Below, one piece after another: positions 57,030-64,000 of a stretch of 64,000 nt of DNA. The position numbers were made by a program, and so were the translations under genes. How positions within the stretch are numbered: the first letter of the stretch is position 1; each line of letters starts with the position of its first letter. The DNA comes from Escallonia rubra (taxonomy: Eukaryota; Streptophyta; Magnoliopsida; Escalloniales; Escalloniaceae), in the NCBI GenBank assembly GCA_033065855.1, contig JAVXUO010003132.1, positions 446,501-510,500 of the forward strand. The letters are read 5' to 3'. The notes under the pieces were generated by a model, which ran no database searches, was not told where the DNA came from, and was given only the letters and a program-made list of their open reading frames with translations.

Positions 57030-57830
57030 AGACTTGGACTCAAACTTCCTTTACCAGATCAAGATTCCCGCAGAGGCGTGCTTCATTGTCTTCTGCACTG
57101 AAATGCAGGGCCTGTACGGTTGGGATCCCCACCTCAACTGGTTGCATTGCCTCTGTCCCAAAGCAAAGTAGGAAGGGTGTTTCCCTAGTGATCGAATATG
57201 GGGTCGTGCGAAATGCCCATAATATTTTTGGGAGTTCGTCTACCCATGCTCCCTTGGCACCGTCTAAATTCTTCTTAAGGCCTTGCAAAATGCTTCGATT
57301 CATGTTTTCTGGCTGGCCATTAGACTGTGGATGGCTGACAGAAGTAAAGCGAAGATCAATCAAAAGGTTCGCGCAAAAGGTTCGGAAGTTACTGTTGTCA
57401 AATTGTTTCCCATTATCAACAACAAGAGCCCTTGGTACCCCAAAGCGACAGACAACATTCTTCCAGAAGAAATCTTCACACTTGGCTGATGTGATGGTCG
57501 CCATAGCTTCTACCTCGGTCCATTTTGTGAAGTAAGCAATTGACACTATCACGAACCGTCGTTAGCCAGATGCCAATGGGAACGGTCTCAGTATATCCAT
57601 TCCCCATATAGCAAAAGGAATTGGGTAGATTACCGAGTTGAGAGTGTTGACTAGGGTGTATGATACTGAGGTGAATTTCTGACACTTGTCGCACCTTTGT
57701 GTGAATTTGATGGCATCTTTCTGCATCGTCGGCCAGTAATACCCCTCCATTAGGATTTTCTAAGCCAAACTCCCTCCTCCAAGGTGTTTTCCACATATCC
57801 ATTCATGTACTTCTTATAGTGCATATAAAG
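57030..57830 (-). pseudogene. Integrase remnant of the minus-strand Tat element
   Basis: Minus-strand blocks in order: GYYWPTMQKDAIKFTQRCDK (zinc-finger end), IPFAIWGMDILRPFP, VSIAYFTKWTEVEAM, CRFGVPRALVVDNGKQFD with the second catalytic Asp, SVSHPQSNGQPENMNRSILQ with the catalytic Glu region, and LPKILWAFRTTPYSITRETP. Typical of the Tat sublineage with RIRE2/Grande-like elements. Broken overall. Confidence 0.85.
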
Positions 57831-58129
57831 ACTCCGACGAACACAAACATCTGAGATATGGGAGGCCAAAAGACTTTTTGTACAAGACCCCTTCTACTAA
57901 GGCATATCTAGTAGCTTTGGCACGAAAATTTTGTGCCTCATGTCTTCCACTGGGTACCTCTCCTATAGAGAGATACTTAGTGATAAGATCCATCTAACAG
58001 GGTTCTTGATCTATCACTTCAATATCAGCCTTGGGGCTAATACTTCACTCATTGAGAAGTTTGATGTAGACGGTGCGTGGGACCTTTGTGATTTTTGTGG
58101 ACGCAAGCCTTGACAGTGCGTCTGCCTGT

Positions 58130-58954
58130 GTGTTTTGATCTCAGGGAATCTGGCGAATGGTGAAGTTCTTTAACCTTGACACCAACGTCTTAATTAGCAA
58201 GAGATATTGAATCATTCTTTCATCTCTAGCTTCGTATTCTCCCAAGATGTGGTTGACCACCAACTGGGAATCGATATGCATTGATAGAGAGTCCACCTTT
58301 AAGGCGTGTGTTAACCTTATCCCCGTAAGAAGAGCCTCATATTCTGCTTCATTGTTTGAGGCCTAAAACCCAAACCGAATGCATACTCAATAACGAAACT
58401 CTCTGGGCTGACGAGGATAATTAATGTGCCACTACTACCAACAGCCAAACATCCATCCACATAAAGGTTGCAAGGATCCTGGGCCTAAAAAATACCAGTT
58501 GTGGAGGGTCTTAAGGTAACGTACATTCAACAATGAAGTCTGACAAGGCTTGAGCCTTGATCGCATTGTGCGACCTGTACTGAATATCAAATTCTCCCAA
58601 TTCTACCGACCAATTTACCAGTCAACCTGATGCCTCAGGGCTTTACAGGACCTTTCTAAGGGGCTGATCCGTTAAAACCACAATGGTATGAAACTAGAAA
58701 TATGGTCGGAGGCGCCTTGTTGACGTGATAAGGGCTAGCGCCACTTTGTCAATCTTCAGGTATCTCGTTTCTATGTCCTCTAAGACCTAACTGACATAGT
58801 AGATTGGCTTCTGGATCCCGTTCTCCTCTCTAACCAAAATGACACTAGCGGAAACCTTACTGACAAAGAGGTAAATGAACAAAACTTCTCCAGGAAGTGG
58901 CTTGGAGAGCAAAAAGAGAAAACTAACGTATGCCTTGAGTTCCTCGAAATACTT
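58130..58954 (-). pseudogene. RNase H domains of the minus-strand Tat element
   Basis: Minus-strand traces include NLYVDGCLAVGSSGTLI-like (about 58430-58470), NNEAEYEALLTGIRL (about 58305-58350) and DALSRLASTKI (about 58090-58125), the order of the archaeal-type RNase H. A YYVS...-type RNase H stretch (about 58740-58810) precedes them. Strongly eroded. Confidence 0.65.
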
Positions 58955-59690
58955 TTAACAATCCTTCATCCAGGCGAAGTCTTTCGCTTTCCAAATGGCT
59001 TTGAAAAATGGTAAACACCGTTCAACCGATCTATCCATGAACCTTCCTAGGGCTGCAACCCGACCCGTCACCTCCTGCACTTGCTTAATGGTTTTTGGGG
59101 ACGTCATGACTTGGATGGCCTTTATCTTCTCAGGGTTTGCTTCTATTCCACGACGAGAGACCATAAAGCCTAAGAACTTCCTTGACACAACCCCAAATGC
59201 GCACTTGAGCGGGTTTAACTTCATCTTGTACTTCCTAAAGATGTCAAAGGTTTCATTAAGGTCTTCGACATGGAGCTCGAATTTGACACTCTTGACGAGC
59301 ATATTGTCCATGTATACCTCCATGTTCTTACCAATCAAGTCACGAAATATCATATTCACCGAGCATTGGTAAGTTGCTCTCGCGTTCTTGAGACCAAAGG
59401 GCATCACTTTATAACAGTAAAATCCTCGCTCAGTGAAGAACGAAGTTTTGGAAACATCATCCTCATGCATCATAATCTGGTTGTAGCCAGAGTATGCGTC
59501 CATAAAACTGAGCAGTTCATGGCTTAAAGTGGCGTTAATGAGAATGTGGATCCGTCAGAGAGGATATCAATCCTTCGGGTAGGCTTTGTTGAGATATGTA
59601 AAATCGATACATATTCGCCACCTACCGCCTAATTTTGGAACCATAACGACATTGGCGATTCAGTCTAGATAGTGAATCTCTTCAATGAAG
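58955..59690 (-). pseudogene. Reverse transcriptase remnant of the minus-strand Tat element
   Basis: The open stretch 59503-58955 carries MDAYSGYNQIMMHEDD, FTERGFYCYKVMPFGLKNA, VYMDNMLVKS at the YxDD position, FDIFRKYKMKLNPLKCAFGV, KFLGFMVSRRGIEANPEKI and the connection block. An earlier RT block (R.CIDFTYLNKAYPKD-like) is readable at about 59545-59610. All in family order. Confidence 0.88.
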
Positions 59691-60172
59691 CCCGCGACTA
59701 AGAGCTTATCCATCTCTTCTTCAATCTTTTCCAGTCTCTCTGGCGTGAAAGTATTCTTCTTCTATTTGACAGGTTTCTTGGATGGATCGACATTGAGTCA
59801 GTGGCTGATCACTTTAGGATCGATTCCAGGCATCTCTGTTGTTGTCCATGCAAAGATGTCCGCATAGGTCCACATGAAGCTCAACAAGCTTGAGCTTAGT
59901 GTCTTCATTAAGGGTTGAACCTATTCGGACCATCGTTTCTTTCTCTCCAGGATATACTTTGATGTTTACGAGATCCTCAGTCGGTTTGCCTTTTTGTATC
60001 TTAGTATTATCCCGAAGATCTTCAATAATGAGTGTTTTCTTACTCTTTGCTCGACACAAAGTCACGTAGCACTGTCGAGCCACTGTTTGGTCTCCTTTGA
60101 CCTCTATGATCCATTGTCCTGTCGGGAACTTCATTTTGAGGTGATAGGTTAATACCACCACTCGCAACTAAT

Positions 60173-60480
60173 TTAGTGCGGGTCCTCCAAGTACGACATT
60201 GTATGCTGAGGGGCCCATACTACCACAAAATCAAGCATTAGATTAGCTTGCATTGGGGGTGCGCCCATTGCGACAAAAAGTGCGATAACACCTTTGATTG
60301 TAACCGAATGATTGGAAAATCCATACAGTGGCGTATCCATCTTCTGAAGGCGATCTATCGGGATGTTCATCTTCTTAAATGCATCGTAGAAAATGACTTC
60401 TGTTGAACTCCCGTTATCGACCAAGACACGCTTCACATCAAAATTCCCAACTTTGATGGTGATGACCAACGGGTCGTCGT
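60173..60480 (-). pseudogene. Aspartic protease remnant of the minus-strand Tat element
   Basis: Minus-strand VITIKVGNFDVKRVLVDNGS with DNGSS at the D-S/T-G site and FYDAFKKMNI after it, as in RIRE2/Grande-like proteases. Broken fossil. Confidence 0.75.
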
Positions 60481-62220
60481 AAGGAGTCCTATATCTCTTA
60501 TATCATCATCCGAAAAAATATGGCGCGTATGGACATCGTCTTCTGTTTCTTGCACGAGGGCTGGCTCGTTATGCACACTTCCCTGGCATATTTTTTTGAG
60601 CCTGTCCAGATGGGCCTCTTGCTACAATGCCCCCAGATATGGTATTGATGGTGCCCGCATTCTCTTCATGTTCTTCTATTTCCTCTTCGGCCGTGGTTAT
60701 TTCCATGCGACCCTCCTTGCGCACCACGTATTTTTGCAACTGACGGCGATTAATAAGGGCCTCGATTGCTCGCTTGAACGACCCAGAGTTATCAGTTGTA
60801 TGGTCGTGGTCGATGTGAAAGTGACACCACAAGTCCTTATTCCTTTTACTTGCCCGAAACCTCATCTTCTCCGGCCATTTGAGGGCCTTGTTGTCCTTGA
60901 TCTCATGTTATATTTGTGATGGCTTTGTGTTGAAGGGCGTCAATTTCTCCAGGACGAACAGGTGTTTGGGACGCCGCTCATCATGCTTGGAGCGTTTCAC
61001 CTTATTTCCTCCCTGGGGACTCACTTCACGAGGCCGCTTCCCTTGTTCTTCCTTACATTCTCCTCGTCGCCTTATGTGGGTCTCTAGGTATTCTTTGGCC
61101 TGAATATACTTGTTAGCCTTCTTGAGAAGAGCTCTCATATTCCCCAAGGGCTCTTGTTGATGGAGAATGCGAACTTAAATGTGGGTCGGAGGCCTCAAAG
61201 GAACGCAGTATACTTGACCAACTCATCCAGATTATCAACTTTTAAAGTCATCGCATTGAATCATCCAAGATAACAGGTTAAGGAATCGTTCTTTTCTTGC
61301 ACTATATTGAGTAGGCTCGCTTAGTTCTTCCTTCGTGAGCAGAAAAAAGATCCGATAGCTGGGTGAAGAAGTTTAAGGATCTCGGCTGTAGTGATTTAAA
61401 CCATGCATGTGTAGCCTTTCGTAATGTGGTAGGGTCTGCACATGACAGCATCCGACACCTGAAGGAGCAACATGTTCATTTTAAACTGATAAACATGTTA
61501 TCCAGGATCCCCACTTTCGCCATAAAGGTCGCACTGAGGCATTCGGTAGTTGGGTGGTAGCTTGGCCCTCTCTATCACCTAGAATAATGGATATCCAGAC
61601 TCTTCCCTCGAGGGAGACCATTCCTAAGAATGATGTTTGGGGACAACCTTCTCAGGAGAGAAGTTGGTGCTACCCTCAACCGATAGATCATGACGGTAAC
61701 AGGATCTACTCCTCGTTGTATGCTTTCCACTCTTCTCTTTGGGTTTGTATGTCGAATCAGCTTCTGATATGTACTTGCAGCTATAGCTCGACCTAGAGGG
61801 GAGTCTGAGATAAAGGTCACTAGGATCCAGGTGGGTATGAGTGGTTGAAGGAGGAGGCACCACTATGTCAAAGGTTTGTTGTAAAGTGTTCATGACATTC
61901 TTCAATTCATGAATTTCTTTCATGAGGTTGGCATGGGGTGTTCTGAAGAGTTTGTGATTTATACAATGACGAAGGTCACTATTCTTCAGAGTCGACGCCG
62001 GGGATCAGTTTCTTCGAGATCTATTATCTGACTCCGGAGTAGTGGATGTTACAATAACATGAACATCTTCAGCAGAATCGGCGCAACGATGCGAGGGTGT
62101 CGAATGTTGGTCACGAGAACGATTGAGTCAACGAGAGCTGCTGGATCGTGCGTGACTGTTTTCAAAATGACTGAGTGGAGAGTCTCTGGAAGATGAACGA
62201 TTGGCCATGTTCCCAGTCAT
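60481..62220 (-). pseudogene. gag remnant of the minus-strand Tat element
   Basis: Begins at the first ATG after the primer-binding site (62220) with a Ser/Arg-rich N-terminus. It continues with MKEIHELKNVMNTLQQTFD (61923 on), a Lys/Arg-rich segment (about 60908-61147) and, at about 60830-60740, a CHFHIDHDHTTD...IEALI block. The CxxHxxHxHxT motif is typical of gag in this Tat sublineage. Broken overall. Confidence 0.75.
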
Positions 62221-62222
62221 GG

Positions 62223-62239
62223 TCCCACGGATGACGCCA
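62223..62239 (-). other. Primer-binding site of the minus-strand Tat element
   Basis: On the minus strand TGGCGTCATCCGTGGGA lies three bases from the 5' LTR end. It resembles the TGGCGCCGTCTGTGGGA type used by many plant gypsy elements. The tRNA partner is not determined. Confidence 0.65.
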
Positions 62240-62242
62240 AAC

Positions 62243-62402
62243 TGTTGCTGCTAAAAACTAGATCGGGAATCATAACCAAATAATAGACCTGCAAGACAGA
62301 ACACGGAGTGACCGCCGGGTGGGGTTTCGATGGGGGAACTCTCTGATGCTCAAGTCAGAGCGCAGCTAATAATGTAGAACTCTGAGAAAGCAATAGAACA
62401 CA

Positions 62403-62437
<35 letters not shown>

Positions 62438-62720
62438 ATGGTCCACATACCTTGGAGATAGGCTCTTTTATATAATCGTAGGTGGAAGACTCCCGATAGG
62501 TTTGTGAGTCTTGATGGTTGTGCCTTAGGCCATGTCAATCAAGATTGTATTAGGATCCTTGGGGATAACGTCACTAGCCTTGATGATTGAGCTAGAATCC
62601 TTTTAGGATTCTATCTATACCAGTATAGCAAGTACTGAATTGATAGCTGTCTAGGTTTGTGCACGGGCCATAACTGCCACGTGTCATTCCTTGATTAGAG
62701 GCGTATTTTTAGCTATATCA
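62243..62720 (-). repeat. 5' LTR of the minus-strand Tat element
   Basis: Aligned with 49840-50296; longer mainly because of an expanded GT tract (62406-62438). The outer end is worn (ATATCAAT instead of ATATCACA), so the border is approximate. Confidence 0.8.
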
Positions 62721-63480
62721 ATCCACATGGCGAGATGAAGAATGTCTAAATAAGTTGTTCTCTCGTCTCTGGCTTTATAATGTATGTAATCATATGTGAT
62801 TTATTAAGAAGGTAGCGATGAAATTTTCTAAGCAATTAGGCACATTTCTAATTGAGCACCTCTTGACTAAAGTAGCGTAAATCTAGTATTAAGTGATCTT
62901 TTGAGGGATAAAAGTAGATTACACTTCTGAGTCTGAAATTAAAATTATGCTATAAGGATTTTAAAAATAGAAGAGGGAGAAGTAATCAGTTCAATGGGGA
63001 AGAAGAAGAAAGTTGGAGAGGTACGGATTAGCTAGGGTCGTAGCGGAGGCAGACCGGTGGGGAAGATGGACACATTTTGAATAACCAGTTAGCTATTACT
63101 ATCATAAAAAGAGTAAATACTTAACGACCCAAATTTACTGTTTCACGCAGGACAATGCCTACTTTAGACTAGACAAATAGGTACTTATGAGCTCAAAGGC
63201 ATAGTCCAGATTGACAACATAAAAATAAAAATTACATGCTGAAAGATTAAGCTCTAAAGCCCGTTGATAAAAAAAATTAAGTCAAACAATATCATCTTAT
63301 TAAGCCCGAAGTCTAAAATAGACAAGTCACAACGATGCTATTCTTTGACCTGAGTTTGGAGCAAATGATGAGAAGCCCTTTCATGAAGCCAAAGAAGAAT
63401 AAGAGGAGGGGTCAATCTCATGGGTCTTGCACTGCAAGACCATCGGACCAAAGACATTAAGACACAACCCAAAAAGAATG
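62721..63480. other. Intergenic, nothing recognised
   Basis: AT-rich sequence without motifs; the right flank of the Tat element. Confidence 0.5.
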
Positions 63481-63757
63481 TCTTCGCTGCCTACTTAGGA
63501 TATGTTTGATTCACTTTTTGTTTTGAGTTTTTTGGCAAAATTTACAAATTTTTGATAACTCCAATATTTTAGAGTGTTTGGTTTTTTGAATTTTGCCAAT
63601 AATTTTCAAAACTTAGCTAGTTTTCAAAACCAAGTTTTGTACTCCGTAGTTTTCAGTAGTTTGCAAACCAGTTTTCACGCGTGGGTGTGCCCTCCTTTAT
63701 TGAGGTTGAGCCATCAAGCCTCAGTAGCAACAGAAAAAAGGGTTTTTTCAGGGAAAG
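63481..63757. other. Possible promoter-proximal region
   Basis: Repeated GTTTGRTT and CAAAA(C/T)TT words lie upstream of a TATA box. It may hold an old DNA-transposon end or ordinary promoter sequence. Confidence 0.3.
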
Positions 63758-63764
63758 TATATAA
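63758..63764 (+). promoter_or_regulatory. TATA box of a possible gene leaving the window
   Basis: AAAGTATATAAGCC followed about 30 bp later by a pyrimidine-rich leader (CCCTTTCTTCTT) and CTCC/CACC-rich sequence to the window end, the usual look of a plant 5' untranslated region. No long ATG-started frame is seen before 64000, so the coding start would lie outside or soon after. Confidence 0.45.
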
Positions 63765-64000
63765 GCCTTCTAACTTTTACAGTTGCCCTTTCTTCTTATT
63801 TGCTCAGCAGTCTCTGCTCAACTACACCGCCTCCAAGACACATTCTCTCCCATAGCCTCGATTTCCCTCCGCCTTCACCGCCCTCGATCTCCCAATGCTT
63901 CCACCGCTTCCATCACACACAGCCTTACTGCCTCCGTCACCTCCATCTCCAACCACCTGCTCCACCTCCATCTCTTTTCTCAAACAGATCTTCTAATTTG

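Larger units (their letters stand above)
49840..62720 (-). mobile_element. Tat-lineage Ty3/gypsy element with antisense reading frame
   Basis: LTRs lie at 49840-50296 (3') and 62243-about 62720 (5'). On the minus strand the order is primer-binding site, gag, protease, RT, RNase H, integrase, then a long 3' region with hairpin repeats and an extra reading unit on the plus strand, then polypurine tract and 3' LTR. A later solo LTR (53863-56259) sits in the 3' region. An antisense frame between pol and the 3' LTR is known for some Tat elements (for example Grande, RIRE2, Retand). All genes are broken in several places. By eye the LTRs differ at roughly a tenth of sites, implying several million years. 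No clear target duplication. Confidence 0.85.

Noticed and set aside
63574-63855. 93-codon plus frame at the window end
   Set aside because: It would start upstream of the TATA box at 63758 and has no domain; more likely promoter plus leader.
1-64000. tRNA, rRNA or organelle-derived genes
   Set aside because: I scanned for cloverleaf-like GGTTCRANNC contexts and conserved rRNA words and saw none convincing; a dedicated scan (tRNAscan-SE) was not possible here.

Overview
The window is nuclear DNA of a flowering plant, probably a eudicot. The signs are a two-exon trihelix transcription factor gene, plant Ty3/gypsy lineages (Tat, and LTRs of chromovirus/Tekay-like design), a Mutator-type element with a 9-bp target duplication, a Helitron, a CACTA transposase remnant, and AT-rich intergenic DNA. 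Only one host gene is convincing (trihelix, minus strand, 36441-38189). A second may start at the right edge (TATA box at 63758). All other recognisable content is a nest of transposons of different ages.

Left third (1-23 kb): an old Tat-type integrase remnant has been split by several insertions. At the left edge lies the 3' part of a gypsy-type LTR (1-1668). A solo LTR follows (2160-5495, target duplication AGATA/AGATG). Next is a 10.5-kb coding-poor element (5959-16464) with 2.75-kb LTRs, a GAAGT target duplication, a primer-binding site, an ABRE-plus-TATA promoter and LTRs built from minisatellites. A third LTR-like piece begins at 16529. Inside the 10.5-kb element sits a 2.4-kb gag-only element on the minus strand (9906-12288) with a GCCGC target duplication and near-identical LTRs; it is the youngest insertion seen. 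A 736-bp Mutator-like element lies at 20520-21255.

Middle (21.8-35 kb): a decayed Tat element in plus orientation (23625-33548) keeps traces of gag, protease, reverse transcriptase, two RNase H domains and integrase, and carries a solo LTR (31042-32192, CGAAG). A separate LTR of the same family is at 21797-23091. G-homopolymers and a short tandem duplication follow.

Gene island and right half: after the trihelix gene comes a 5.3-kb non-autonomous Helitron (39334-44662), then a CACTA tnp2 transposase remnant (about 47440-48060). A second Tat element follows on the minus strand (49840-about 62720). It has an extra reading frame on the opposite (plus) strand, with its own TATA box and leader, bordered by hairpin-forming minisatellites and holding a solo LTR (53863-56259, GATAA). 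The last kilobase holds a possible host promoter.

Points most worth a second look: (1) dyad boxes with compensatory base changes in the 169-bp repeats of the 10.5-kb element; (2) two further retroelement minisatellites built on inverted repeats; (3) the antisense transcription unit of the minus-strand Tat element; (4) the gag-only element nested in a coding-poor element. All identifications are by eye, without database searches.
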